64,000 nt of DNA, taken from the NCBI GenBank assembly GCA_029216955.1, contig JANAVB010044018.1, forward strand, positions 1,465,121 through 1,529,120, read 5' to 3'. Position 1 is the stretch's first letter, and each line of letters begins with the position of its first letter. Made by a program: the position numbers and the translations under genes. This document shows, piece by piece, positions 23,165-35,262 of the stretch. The DNA comes from Iris pallida. Taxonomy: Eukaryota > Streptophyta > Magnoliopsida > Asparagales > Iridaceae. Under the pieces are notes generated by a model. That model ran no database searches, was not told the origin of the DNA, and saw nothing but the letters and a program-made list of their open reading frames with translations.

Positions 23165-23330
23165 AATAAAGATGATAAAATGGATTTAGTTACGCTGAGA
23201 TGACTTCAAAATGAGAGATTTACTCCGAGATGTTTAGACTGTTGGGATTCTGTGCTGTTAGGATCCCGTGCAAATCTCCAAATATCGAGGCAATAATGAC
23301 TTGACCGTCATTTAGAATTCTTTATGAGCC

Positions 23331-23339
23331 TATAAATAG
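23331..23339 (+). promoter_or_regulatory. TATA box of the element C PMD gene
   Basis: TATAAATAG on the plus strand, 122 bases before the ATG at 23461. Same word and placement as in A and D. Confidence 0.7.
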
Positions 23340-23460
23340 GCCATAGATTACTTCTTTCTTTCTTTACTTGCGTTTGAAAGAGAGAACCCACAGAAGAGAA
23401 CTTCATCTTCCCCGACGAACTCCTTCTTCCCCGACTTCTTTTCCTCCTTTCTCTGCCGAA

Positions 23461-26400
23461 ATGGCTCCTAAGAAAGCTGATGCTCAGGCCAAGGGAAAAG
23501 CTCCCGCAACTTCTTCGCGTGCCACTATCGACAGACTTCCTCGACAGGAAGTCCTACAAGCTCCTATACATCGTAAGTGATGGGAGAACACGAACTGTTG
23601 AAGACGATGAAGATGACCTCAATATAGAATTTTTAGGATCTTTAAAACAAATAATGAAGTTTCAGAAATATATCCCCCCTTTTTAGGGCAAAGGATATTA
23701 ACAAAGTATGCCCCCTCTTTAGGGTTAGCCATACTTCACATCTTCGTATTTTACGAAGCTCTGTGTTTCACGCAAAAAAGGGCATGGCTCTCATGACTCT
23801 GCATGACTTTTCATTTTGACAGAAAATGTCGATGTTGAAAAAGTCACTCAGCTTCCATGATGACTCTGCGTGATTTTTCAAATATTGGGAGAGATGCCAA
23901 TGTTGAATTATTCATGCAGACTTCTGAGAGTCATCCTCTGGATAGACTAGTCTTGATCTGTCAGCGTGTTCTTTGGTCATTTTCACTAAAATGTGACTCT
24001 AGCAAATGATGCGTGACTTTCATCCTAATCTGTCTGAGCTTTGCGTGAATTAATCATCTGCGTGAATAAATCACTTAGCATGTCACAGTAATATATCCAT
24101 GTGGAGTCTGCGTGACTTTTTGAAATTTCCTTCAAATACTGTAATACAGTCATAGACATAGGTATATCTGATTTTGTCTTCTGTCATTTTCTGTAGTGAA
24201 CATCCGAAGCGAAAAAGCAGATTTTGAAGGGTGCTTAAGTGTTTCATTTAAGCATGATCTATCTCATATAACATTCCCTCATTTTGATCTTTCTGAAGCA
24301 AGACTATCATTGTTAGTCAATTAAGACCACACAACCTTACTCTACTTGATGAATGGACAACCTTTCCAAAGTCTAGATCTGGTATCCCATAAGAAACCAG
24401 CATTCTTGTTCGGAGATGCTATAGCACAAAAATCTCAGCCAAAGGGCATTAGGGAGAAGGTGTGCTTCTGCTTTGAGGGGGATGTGAAACAACCCATGTA
24501 TTGGCCAAAGGTTTCCCGGGGCTTGTCAATCATGAGACTTATGCATGCCAGCTATCCGAGAAAGATATCTTGGTATTTGACTGAATATCAGCAGGCGAAA
24601 GCTAGCCGTATTATTTACAGGAAAGAGGTATTTTTCAGTGCCCCGGAGGATCATGTATCAGTGTTTCGGGGTCTGAAGCCTGGATGTATACCACCAGAAG
24701 ACTCATCCATAGTGATGCCCTTCAGGATGCCCATATTCATAAATGAATTTATGTCAAACCGGAATGCATTTTATCCGACCGATTCAACGCCGAGGATGAA
24801 TGGCCTAATGAATCAGGAGAATGTGAGATGGAAGACTTTGGTCCACTGGGCTTTGGAAAATTTTGGAACTAAGTTGAAGAAGATTAATCTTTATGATGCT
24901 GTCGTCAACTCATCTTACGGCTTTAAACCCAACCCCTTCCTATTCCTGGCTTTAGTTGAGAGATACAACCACAGGACGGGGACTTTTATGACTCCAAAAG
25001 GAGAGATGGGCTTCGTCCTTCATGAGATGGAATACATCTTACACCTTCCTTCAGTCTCGCTGCCGTATGAGGAGTATGTTCCTACGACAGAGGAACTGAA
25101 CTTTCTGTCAGAGAAGAACCCAGAGATGGTCCATCTATTTGAAGAGATGATGTGCCATTTTGGCACATGCACCCTATATTACAAGGGTTCCAAGGATGAA
25201 GCTGGCAACCACATTCAGAAGTGGATGTCCTACCTTTTCATGAACCGTGAAAAGGATGATAGGAAAATAAATGAAAAGAGGTATTATCAGATTAGCAACT
25301 TCAAGCCTCTCTCTGAGAGTGAGATCACTTATTTGCTGGAGAAATACGACTGCAAGGATTTCACCATTACTGAAGATTGGTACGAGTTCAAAGCTGGAAC
25401 CACTTTCAGCTCTTATGTGCGGCAGAGTAGCAAGGATCTGTCAAGGAACGGTTACTTGGCCGGATTCCTATCTCTGTGGTTAAGGAGATTCATCGTTTCC
25501 GGCTCCAGTTCCTTGGACAGAATACACAGAGGTGTTATCTTTGCAGCGATACGCCTTGTGTATGGTTACAGGCTGGACTTATTATCAGCGATGACCTGCA
25601 GACTAAATGCAGGTCTTCGGAATTTTGTAACTACCATGCTGTCTGCTCAGAGGCTGATGACTGAAGAATTCCCTAGGATAGAGATGCCTTTCACATTTTT
25701 ATATGGTTGGCTTCTCCTTCATCATGATGGTCTGATACCTCCAGGGGCAGGAGGGAGTAGCAGTCTTTTTCTGGAGAGGTACTCTGGAGAGACGTTCTGG
25801 AAGGTTCACACCCTCCCAGAATGTAGAAATATATTGAATAGGGTATCACATTGGTCGATCCAATGTGTCCCTCCACCATCGGGCTATGAGAGTATGCCCT
25901 TAAATATGATGGACGGAGATATGGGAAACCGACTAGATGATGTAGCCTTCCAATGGTTACAGAGGATCCGACCTTCTCATCTAGTATATCGTCACGAAGA
26001 AATGGCATATCTGGAACCATATTTACCAAGCCGATTTGCCAGACAATTCGGGTATGACCAACTCCATGTTGGGAATGCCATTACTTGTTTATCTGCTCGC
26101 GGAGGACTCATTGACGGAGCTCGAGCTTGGAGATATTTTACAGCTAGAGATACAAAGGTCGTATTCTCTATGCCTAATCCTTTGTCTAGCTCGGGGCCAA
26201 AGATGCTTTATACGTATGCACGTTTCTATGTGTCGTCGAGTACTTTCAGACCGAGTTTCAATCTGAAGACCTTTGTTGCAGAGGATGATCCAGCTCCATC
26301 GAAGAGGTCAAAGAAGAAAATTGTTATTCAGCACTTTCCTTCAGAACCCGAAGATGAGACAACAGAAGTTGAGCCTCCCTATGAATTATTCCAGGAAGGA

Positions 26401-28420
26401 AATTTTTCTGATGAGGTCCTTCCTCCTATATTTATATCTCTTTCTAAGAGAAAGAGAAGTGACGAATCTGAGACCATCTCCAAGAGGAGTACTAGGTCTC
26501 AAACATCCAAGAATAAGAAGAAAGGGGTCTCGATGACTGCTACTTCATCTTTGGGCGGTATATCAGTTGATGAAGACGATGCCGCTGATAAGGATGAAGA
26601 GACTGATGAAGACGACGCTCCTTTGATAAGGAGGTCGAGAGGCAAAAATGTTAAAAAGTCTGTCAGCAAAATTAAGGGCAATAAACTCCTAGAGACAATC
26701 ATGAGTGGAGGAGTTTTGCCAGAAATCAACGAAGTAGCCTCTACTGAGAAGACCGAGTCTGATGATGAACAGACTGAAGTAGAATCTGCTCAAGCTCAGG
26801 AAATAACTGCTCTGACCGCAAGTGGAGTGGCTATTGAACCCTCGGAGACGAGGATGATACCATTTGAGCATGGGACTAAGGGTGTCATTCAGGCCCTGGA
26901 TGACCAGATTAATTACTCTGAAGAAGAACCAGCTCCAGAAAAAGTGACAAAACAGTCAGAAGTTTCTGAAACTCAAGCTGAAGAAAATATTTTTTCGGCC
27001 AGAGGCGATGAAGACGTGCCGGCGTCTGAGCTATCAGCTGCTGATGATTTGTTGAAGAATGTTTGTCAAGACATCATTCTTCAAACCGATGTTCCAGAGA
27101 GGACTGAACCGGCAGCAGTCAACACTGAGCTTGCTATCGTCGTTGTCCCTGAGACTCATAAAGATGTGAATATCATTGACTCTGAATCAGAAGCTCATCC
27201 TGAAGATGAAGAAGAAGAAGAAACTGAAGGAGGAGAAGACTGGCATGCTGGCATCTCTACTCCTTATGATGAAGACAAAGTCAAGGGGAACAGAATGGAA
27301 CTTAGCCCTGAACCTGCTCAATCACCGAACAACGCTCTAGCACCCAGTAATTCTGGAGCTGGAAGCAGCCATATAAAGCAGGTATCGGATACAATCATGG
27401 ACCGGCTGCGAGAAGAAGCAAAACTCCCTCCACATACCGAGTATGAACCTCAGCCAGGTAGAACTTTATTTCAAATTCTGTTTCCGCTGTTTTTTTTTTC
27501 TTTAAATGCTGATTACATTTTTTTTAACTGTAGGAACTGCTGCAGCAATGAGTTCGACTCATGCTCCGCTTATCCAGGCTGATGCCGATGAAGGGAATTC
27601 ACACTTAACTTCTCCGGTGGCACATACTTCTGTTCCGAGGATAGAGAATATTCAAGCTTCTTCTTCCATGATGACAGCGACTCCTGGATTTGAGACTGGG
27701 TTAACAAGAACTCTAGGAATGTATTCAGATATCATTTACTCATATCTAGATACATATTTCAGACGTTTCTTGAAGGATGAAGCTATGCCATTTTCTGATC
27801 TTCGAACTATGGTTAAGTTCCCTCTCATGGCGCTGCGTCATACTGGTTGTGAATCTCAGTGCATCTTCTTCAAACATCTCCTGGATGAGTTGGAAGTAAC
27901 TATCCGAAAATACTGGGAGACTAAGAAGGAAGATCTTCAATCTTTAACTGCAACTGAAATTAGTCAACTAGAGCATGAAGCGCAGTCCCAACAAGCAGCT
28001 CTTGAAGCATTTCTTGCCTCTTCTACTGAGAAATTAGTAGAAAAGGGCGAAGAAATATTAGCTACTCGTCAAAGAGTAGAGCTTCTGGAGAAGGATAAAG
28101 TGCCCAAGACTGAAGAGCTGAAGAAATTAAAAGAGGAATTAGCTCGTCTTCAAGAGCGCATTGCTGTCATGGAAACAGATCAAGCTGAGGTTGCTACTGC
28201 TTATATCTCTGAAGTTGAACGCTGTAAGACTCTTCAGAAGGAATGAGAACAGATGCAGGCGGAACAGATTGAAGAAGTTAGCCGTCGCCAGTCTACCATC
28301 ATTACTTTTGATGAACAGAATGCTTCAATTGTAGCAGCAGAACGAGTTAGAAAAACTCATGAAGAGAAACTGATTGATGTTCTAGATCGTATTAGGGAGC
28401 TGATAACTCCAAATGAGTGA
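23461..28420 (+). CDS. Antisense PMD-like protein of element C, about 1419 codons, two premature stops
   Basis: Exons inferred: 23461-23572, 24197-27457, 27534-28420; both introns are GT-AG and keep frame. Exon 1 is a basic tail (MAPKKADAQAKGKAP). Exon 2 has the PMD-like region: RTGTFMTPKGEMGFVLHEM, YLAGFLSLWLRRFIVSGSS, HLVYRHEEMAYLEPYLPSRF and ARQFGYDQL. It continues with basic clusters (KRSKKKIV, KRKRSDE, KNKKKG) that could be nuclear signals and long acidic Ser-rich stretches up to EDEEEEETEGGED. Exon 3 is a coiled coil (Leu/Glu/Lys heptads, about 27950-28400). In-frame stops: TAA at 24322-24324 and TGA at 28244-28246. It runs opposite to gag and converges on it. Not an enzyme by any motif I can see. 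The PMD call rests on motif resemblance, not a search. Confidence 0.8.
23573..24196 (+). promoter_or_regulatory. Intron 1 of the element C PMD gene, rich in GCGTG motifs
   Basis: GTAAGT donor at 23573 and TTTCTGTAG acceptor ending 24196. Contains six GCGTG words, three of them within (T)GCGTGAYTTT, and one CACGC, plus near copies such as TGCATGACTTT. GCCGCAT, which fills the same intron in A and D, is absent. Confidence 0.7.
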
Positions 28421-28943
28421 ACCTCCTTTATTTTCACTTTCACTTGTATTTCATGTTTTGATTCTGGAATGAGAGTAAATGAAAATCCTTGATCTGACTT
28501 TTGGTTTTGCTATTTTGAAAATGATAGATTCATAGAAAATATGTTCAGAGGTAAATAATATATGACATATTTCAGTAGAATAGAATATACAAACGAACTT
28601 TGTAATTCTATCAAATGATATTAAACCAGAAATGATCTTAGTTTAATACTGATTGGAAAAAATAGAATTCAGACATAAAAATATCTTTGAACTCAATTTT
28701 TCATGATCTTTAGACTCGGAAATCAAAAGACTAGATGAATGAACGGGTTAACCGTCAGATTATAATAAACGAACGAACCGTCGAATAGATGAACGGACGA
28801 ACCGTCAGGTATTAATGAACGGTCAAACCGTCAGATGAACGGATGAACCGTCAAGTATGAATCATTTTTTCAAAACAGTCAATAGAAACCATATTGGAAG
28901 ACATAAGGTTGCAATAGAAGTCACCGATACTCGTATCGAAATT
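28421..28943. repeat. Hairpin spacer between convergent genes of element C
   Basis: Non-coding. Inverted repeats: AAATATGT/ACATATTT (28537-28544, 28565-28572) around a TCAGAGGTAA loop shared with A and D; TATTAAAC/GTTTAATA (28619-28626, 28641-28648); and five tandem mini-hairpins of the ACGGnnnaaCCGT type at 28741-28854, one with an altered left arm. The sequences differ from those of A, but the placement and hairpin design are the same. Confidence 0.75.
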
Positions 28944-31900
28944 CTAAGAAGTGGTACTAGAAGAATCAGATCTCTTATCTTCGTCAGACTCGGGATCTTC
29001 ATGGATAATATTGATGAAAGGAGTAGGAGCAGTATAACCCAATCCGCATTTCGTCCTTCCATATTTCAAAGGAGGAATCCGTACAGGTATTTTTCTTCCT
29101 TTTCCATCATTGTGGCCAGTCCTGAAGTCATAACCCATATTTTTGATGATGTCTCTAGATTGCTGACTATAACAACGTAGTTGTAATCTTCCAGTATCAT
29201 CATTTTTGTCATCATCTTCAAGATCAGAAGGATTTTGAGGCCCTTTGTAGAAAAATATTGGAATGTCTCCTGGCTTTCTGCTGGGAACTAGAAAGTATGA
29301 AGATTGTACAGGTTCTAGAGATACATCTGTATGAACAGTCTGTACAACTCCTATGGTTATTGTGTTCAAGTCATCTAACAGATGTAAATAACTATGAACA
29401 TAATTACACACATCAACGTACTGCAAAGGTGGAGACTTTTCATTAAATGTAAAAGCAGCAATATTTACATTGGGAGAAGGCTGAGCCTTAGAGATTTTAG
29501 CCAAGTCAATGACTAAAGGGGGAGAAGAAGAAGAAGCTTTGTTTCGATTAAGATCGATAACAAATGGCTCAGAAGAGGTGAGCTCCCTTGAAGTTTGAGT
29601 AGGAAGAGTAGTCCGCCCTCCAACTGGAATTAGCAGAGTATCTTGTGAAGATACAGGAACTGTAGTACGCCCACTGACAGGAATGATCAGTGTATTTTGA
29701 GTAGATGACTGAGGTAACGGAGAGATCCGTCCACTCACTGGAATGATGAAAGAATCTTCTCCAGAGGGTTTAGGAGATTGTTGCTGAGTAGTTCGACCTT
29801 TAACAAGGATTATTAAAGTCTCACTTTGTGCATCTTCTTTCTCCATAGCTTGTATGATCCTTGTATACTCTTCTTTGTACATTCGGGAATCGTTGAAATA
29901 AGCTTCAACCCCATGGAAGGGATTTATATCAGCAACTTTTTTTTGTACTCTTCCATTGCTATCAATGTATTTAAAACATTGATGAAGAGTAGAGGGCACC
30001 ACATTATTTTCATGAAGAAATGGCCTCCCCAGAAGAAGATTATAGGATCCCGCGATCTCGATCACATAGATAGTGACTTTAGATCTGAAATCGCCTATCT
30101 GAAGCTTCAGATGAATCTTTCCCAAAGGCTCACTTCGGCTTTGATTGAATCCCAAGATAATAGTAACCATCTTGGAGAGCTTGTGAAGGGGGATTTTTAG
30201 TTCATCCAACAAACTCTTTAGCATTATGCTTATAGCAGATCCTGGGTCAATGAGGATACGATCTATCTTCATCGTATCAATATAACCAGTGTAGTAGAGA
30301 GGTCGGTCATGTCGATTATCCTCCAGTAGCATGTCGTCTTGTGTAAAGATGATATTTGGGATAATCTCCAGTACACTGTTGCAATGTAAGCAAGTAGCAG
30401 GTTCCGCATCTGGCTTTTTCAATTGTGCAAGACAAGAGTCAGCTTGTAGAAGTGCTTCACTTAACGTCTCCCGAGTTTCTTTAGAAAGACGTAGAAGTTC
30501 AAAGAGGGACATTCTAGCTGGAGTATTAGCAAGTTGAGCCAAAATGTCGAAGTTGTAAGGCTTCTGCAGTCCAAGAGGAAGAGACTTCTTGATTGGTTTA
30601 TCAAACTGAGCTTGTTGCTTGCCTTTCTCAAGAGTTGTGGGTTTGGGAGGAACAGGTTCAACTGGTGTAGTTGAAGGAACAGGTACAGTAGATAATTCTT
30701 CTTCAGGAGGAACATTAGGAGCATCTTTAGCAGCTGAAGGGATATTAGTAGGATCTTCAGGATTTTTAGAATAATCCTTTAGGTAAGGTTTCCCCGTTCG
30801 AGTAGCACTAATAAGTGCTTCTTCTTTTTCTTTTGGCTCTATGTCAGAGGTAGACTCAAGAGAAGTCATATGACATGACTTGATCTTTCCAGCCTTCTTG
30901 GACTTTCGAGAAGAAATCTTTTGAGGAGAAGGAGATTCAAAGTCTGTTATTAGATCAGGATGAATCCACATGATTTCTCCAGTCTCCAAAGTGATTGGTG
31001 CTAATCCTTCAGACTGTGGAGGAGAAATATTTACTATTTCAAGAGTTGCCTTGGGAATAGGAACAATTCCGCTTTCAAGAAATTGAGGAGGGAAGTCTCC
31101 AAATTGCATAGAGACGACATTAGAAGTGACAGTCTTCTCTTTTGGAGTAAGAGAGATAGCTCCAAACTTAATCATTTTTTGGATCTTTCCTTTCAGTACA
31201 TAACATGTACGAATTGTGTGACCCAGCATTCTGTGATATGGACAGTATTTAGGATGATCTGTCTTACCAGCTTCATCAGGTTTCTTGATCTCAGGTAATT
31301 GTATTTTATTACCTTTTAGCAGACATTCAAAGATACCAAGGACATCGTCGTCATCAAAAGAATATTCTTCTTTGGGGCGAGGTGTTCTTGATTGTTGAGT
31401 TGTAGAGGCAGGAGTTTGAACATTTGATGCATCTTTGCTCTGAAGATTAACTTCAAGAGTTTCTTTTCCTTTGCGAGCATTATTTTTATTGTTAGCACCT
31501 TGTCCTATTTCTTTAGGAGTCATCTGCACTCCTAAACCTTTGAAGGTTTCAGCACTGATTTCTGCAGCTTTGGCACTGACTATGAAGGAAGGCCAATCTT
31601 GAAATTGAGTGGACCCTGTCCACATACTGATGATTGGCAACAAGTTTGATTTACACGTGTCAATGGTGACAGCATCAGGAGTTCCAAGAGGCATCTTCAG
31701 AGCTTCTCTTCGAAATCGTTCAATGTATTCCTCTGTAGATTCATTATTTTTCTGCTTGATTCTAATAAGAGCAGACATAGTCATGTCATTAAGCCCTTCA
31801 TAGAACCTTTCAAGAAACATCTGTTTGAAACCAGCAAATGAGGTAATGCTCCCATCTGGGAGACTCCTATACCATTCATAAGCCGTTCCCTTGAGACATC

Positions 31901-32046
31901 CAATAAATACTCGAGTAAGGAGGGCGTCACTTGGTTGCAGTTGATCAGTCATCACTTCAAAGTGATTAATAAACTGACTTGGAGAAGTGGTTCCATCATA
32001 GAATGAGATAGTAGGAGGCTTGTATTTAGGAGGATATGATACTTGC
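28944..32046 (-). CDS. Element C gag capsid, zinc knuckle and protease
   Basis: Continues the gag frame after a single TGA at 32049-32047. Capsid domain first (GTAYEWYRSLPDGSITSFAG, QMFLERFYEGLNDMTMSAL, EEYIERFRREALKMP), then a zinc-knuckle-like CPYHRMLGHTIRTCYVLKGK. The protease follows with IDPGSAISIML as the catalytic block (Asp-Pro-Gly-Ser) and YNLLLGRPFLHE. Next is a low-complexity tail with repeats of (T)LIIPVSGR(T), then the TKCGLGYTAPTPF linker and a stop at 28944. In A the same linker leads into RT, so pol is missing from exactly this point. Gag would form the particle and the protease would mature it. Proline at the Thr/Ser position of the catalytic triad is unusual and may lower activity. 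Confidence 0.88.
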
Positions 32047-34310
32047 TTTCATTCTATCGGATAAGGCTGCTTGATGCCTAACCTTTGTAAACCATCCTTC
32101 TGTTTGAATGCCTCGAATTGAGTTTTGATATTCTTCAATTCTTCAGAGACAACTCTCGAAGATTGTGGAGTTATGGCTTGTAGAGAATAGTTGGAAGGAG
32201 GAACAGCATTGTAAGCACTTTCCCCAGCTCCAGAGAGACTAGGATTTGGTTGAGCTGGTCCAGGAGTATTGGATTGTACTGCTGGAGGAACTTGTACTGG
32301 ACTTATATCAGTATCAACTGGTATGGCATCTGGTACAGTCTGTCGATTTTGCAACTGAGCTGTCATGAGTTCATACATCGACTTCATTGTGTCAGTCATA
32401 GACTTCATTTGCTGTTCCAAAGAAGCAATTCTTTGATCTTGAGGAGTCAAGGAAGAAGAAAGTTCATCAGTATTCCCATCAACCATGTAAGTCATGACTG
32501 TATGAGGGATTATTGATGAACTAGTGGATGTTGTATGCTCTGAATCATTGCTTCGTGCATCAAAGTCAACTATAGGAGAATTACCCCCAGTAGGAAGAGG
32601 TGGGAAGTTAGATTCTCCAAGGAATTCAGAATCAATTTCAGGGATCAAATTTCTTTGACTAGAAGCCAGGACTCTTGCTCTGGTGTTTCTATATACTCCA
32701 TCTGGACTATCAACTCTACCCCCGGTGTCCCGAGAAGTCATGTTGACAGAGGCAAACAAAGGCTCATCTTCATCAGGCATAGGTTCATACTGAATCCTAT
32801 TGAAGACAGATTGTCGTTTTGTTTGACATCTGCATTGCATTGTGACTCTTGGCTGGAAGTCACATTCATGATCACCATGGTCTTGAACCGTTGATTGACA
32901 TCTGCACTGAATTATGACTCTTGGATAGAAGTCACATTCAGCATGTTCCTTTGATATAGAATTACTCCTTCTCTTCTGTTGAAGATATTCCCGTAAATCT
33001 ATTTGGGAAGATTGAAGAGTATACTTCTTGTTCTTGGGTCTTGATGGCTCTTGATTATACAAAGAGTGATTAATGTGAGCCACATAATTTCTTGCATACT
33101 CTGCATCTGGATCTTTTATCTTCATATCCAATTGGTATGTTTTCTTAACACCAGAAGTACTGAGTTTTGTTCTTAAATCAGTGGAAGGTAACACATTAAT
33201 TTTGGAAACATGGAGTTTTCCTTCCATTGATCTGGATATTTGCAGAGAAGGAAGAGTTGAACCACTCCTTTGATTAGGAGTTGGTAACAGACCCTCTTTA
33301 ATGGACAGATTCTGTGCCCAATTTGAAGAAGTCATAGGAGAAGATATTAAGGAATATTTCTTCTTAGACTCATTCAGATTTTGAGACATAGAATGTCCAG
33401 AAGGAAGAGTAGTCAAAAGACCATCTCCTTTCCTTTGACTAACAAAAGTATCAGTCAAAGCTGTTCCTGAAGTAAAAACTACAGAAGCAGAAGAAACAAC
33501 TAAAGAGTTATTCCTTTTCGAAGGGACTTTGTGTGGAAGACCACCCCCAGTTCTAGTAGAACTCGGTAAAGAAGAAGAGATAACTAAGGAGTTATTCTTC
33601 TCTGATGAAATACACGCTGAAACAGATTTGGCTAAGGAACCAGTACTGTTAGCGTGACTTTTAATTTTAGAATTACACGCTGGAACAGATTTGGCTAAGG
33701 AGCCAGTACTGTCAGCGTGACTGTTGAATGTGGGATTGCACACTGGAATAGATTTGGCTAAGGAGCCAGTACTATCAGCGTGACTTTTAGAGTTGAATTT
33801 GCACGCTGGAACAGATTTGGCTAAGGAGCCAGTACTGTCAGCGTGACTTTTAGGGTTGAATTTGCACGCTGGAACAAATTTGGCTAAGGAGCCAGTACTG
33901 TCAACGTGACTTTTAGAGTTGAATTTGCACGCTGGAACAGATTTGGCTAAGGAGCCAGTACTGTCAACGTGACTTTTGATTACTGTCATCTTCGAGTGCA
34001 CAAGAGTGTGCGTGCTTGCAGTGGAGTTCTTGCCAGAGGTAGGAGTAGACACTGTGGCAGAGACTTCACCATTGACTGCCAACTGATTCTTAGGGACATA
34101 GACAGAGTGTCCTTTCGACTTGGCAGTGATGATGGAGGCTGGAGTGGGCTTGCCACCCTTGGCCTGCTGCATTTCTTCATAGGCGAGTTGATCGAATTTG
34201 ATCGTCATCACCTTCTTCGTCGAGCCGACTGACGAAGTGTCGTATTGAGTTGTTGCCATCTCAGAAGAGGAGATGGTTTTCCCCAGCAGAGTCGCCAATT
34301 TGTTTTCCAT
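32047..34310 (-). CDS. Element C gag N-terminal part
   Basis: An open frame of 753 residues from an ATG at 34310-34308, inside the end of the LTR, to a TGA at 32049-32047. After the first residues the primer site itself is translated (LATLLGK). A start at MATTQYD, just inside, is an alternative. A block GSTKKVMTIKFDQLAYEEM is shared with element A gag. Six 20-residue tandem repeats (KSHADSTGSLAKSVPACKFN type) follow, then Ser-rich linkers and two copies of a CDFxPRVxxQCRCQ motif (32830-32950). Near the end a short coiled coil (QRIASLEQQMKSMTDTMKSM) precedes the capsid. A TGG-to-TGA change would explain the single stop. Confidence 0.85.
33612..33985 (-). repeat. Tandem inverted repeats in element C gag
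   Basis: Six units of about 60 bp. On the sense strand each unit opens with CACGCTGAC and closes with CCAGCGTGC, so CACGCTG and CAGCGTG are inverted copies of the family motif at either end of a unit. GGCT/AGCC in the middle adds a second short stem. Some units carry a substitution in one arm (GCACACTGG at about 33738, TCAACGTGAC at about 33900). Confidence 0.85.
34280..34297 (-). promoter_or_regulatory. Primer-binding site of element C
   Basis: Minus-strand TGGCGACTCTGCTGGGGA, three bases inside the 5' LTR end. It is the type known from Tat/Ogre elements and assigned there to tRNA-Arg. The gag frame reads through it. Confidence 0.85.
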
Positions 34311-35262
34311 AAAGAAATTCTCTTTATTTGTTGTGTTTCTGGGAAAATTACAACTGTAGGAATCCGATCTAGAAGACGATCGCTTTATCCCTTGGACTAT
34401 ACGAAGAAGAAAAGCTCTCAAAATTTTGACAGTAGATATCAATGTATCTGTACAATGAATGAGAAAAAGAACTCTATTTATAGAGTCAAGAATAATAATT
34501 GAAAAGATAACTGTCTTCACAGCCTGTGCTTAGTTGAAAATCACGCAGGATTTAACATACGCAAGGCTGTGAGCAGTTACTGGACGTGGCCTGTAACTGT
34601 TGGACACATGGCAATCATGCATTAGTCGTGTGCAAGTTACAGGACACGCAGGCGAGAGATCAGTGGCATAGCTGCCACGTACTCCAATTTGATGAAATTC
34701 ACGCAGACTTGTTGAAGACGAAATCCACGCGAACTCGGTGTAGAAAGCTTCAGAATCCACGCAAACTTGGGGCAGGAAGCTTCAGGATCCACGCAGACTT
34801 CGAGGCAAAGAACTTCAAAATCTATGCAAACTTGAGGAAGAAAACTTCAGAATCCACGCAAACTTGAGATGAAGATCACAAATACACGCAGACTTGAGAT
34901 AGAACTGCCAGCTGTCTTGATTCGGCGTGTCTCGACTGACACAAAATCTCTGACAGTCATTGCTTTGTCAGTCGCATTAAATGACAAAAAACCCTTTTGG
35001 TATGCCAACTCGACAAAGGCTGAGTCTTGCTGAAGAAGATTTCGAAAATCACGCAATAGACGGCGATGATCTCTCGAAGTCTGTGCATACGTGGCATACG
35101 AAGAGACATTCTTCGACTGTTGTGCTGTCAGTCATAATTACTCTCTGACAAATGATGAGCTGTCTCCCCAGCGTGATTTGTTTATATTATCTAGATCAAC
35201 TGAGCGTGACTTTTGACTCTGTCTTGATCAACTCAGCGTGACTTTCATTTTTGAGGCCTACA
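34301..35262 (-). repeat. 5' LTR of element C
   Basis: Same length and ends as 22150-23111 (TGTTTTCC...GGCCTACA on plus). TATA at 34482-34474 on the minus strand. U3 carries the CACGC/GCGTG cluster at 34540-35250. The few differences from the 3' copy include motif positions (for example CCACGC to CTATGC at about 34820). Confidence 0.93.

Larger units (their letters stand above)
22150..35262 (-). mobile_element. Element C: Tat-related, gag-protease plus antisense PMD gene, no pol
   Basis: Minus-strand element of 13.1 kb with two 962-bp LTRs (34301-35262 and 22150-23111). By eye they differ at roughly 18 positions, about 2 percent, mostly transitions, so the insertion is young. Order along the element: 5' LTR, TGGCGACTCTGCTGGGGA primer site, a gag-protease reading frame with a single TGA, a stop, a hairpin spacer, an antisense PMD gene with two premature stops, a polypurine tract and the 3' LTR. 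RT, RNase H and integrase are absent, so it must borrow them. It keeps both its gag-protease and its PMD gene nearly open. Confidence 0.95.
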
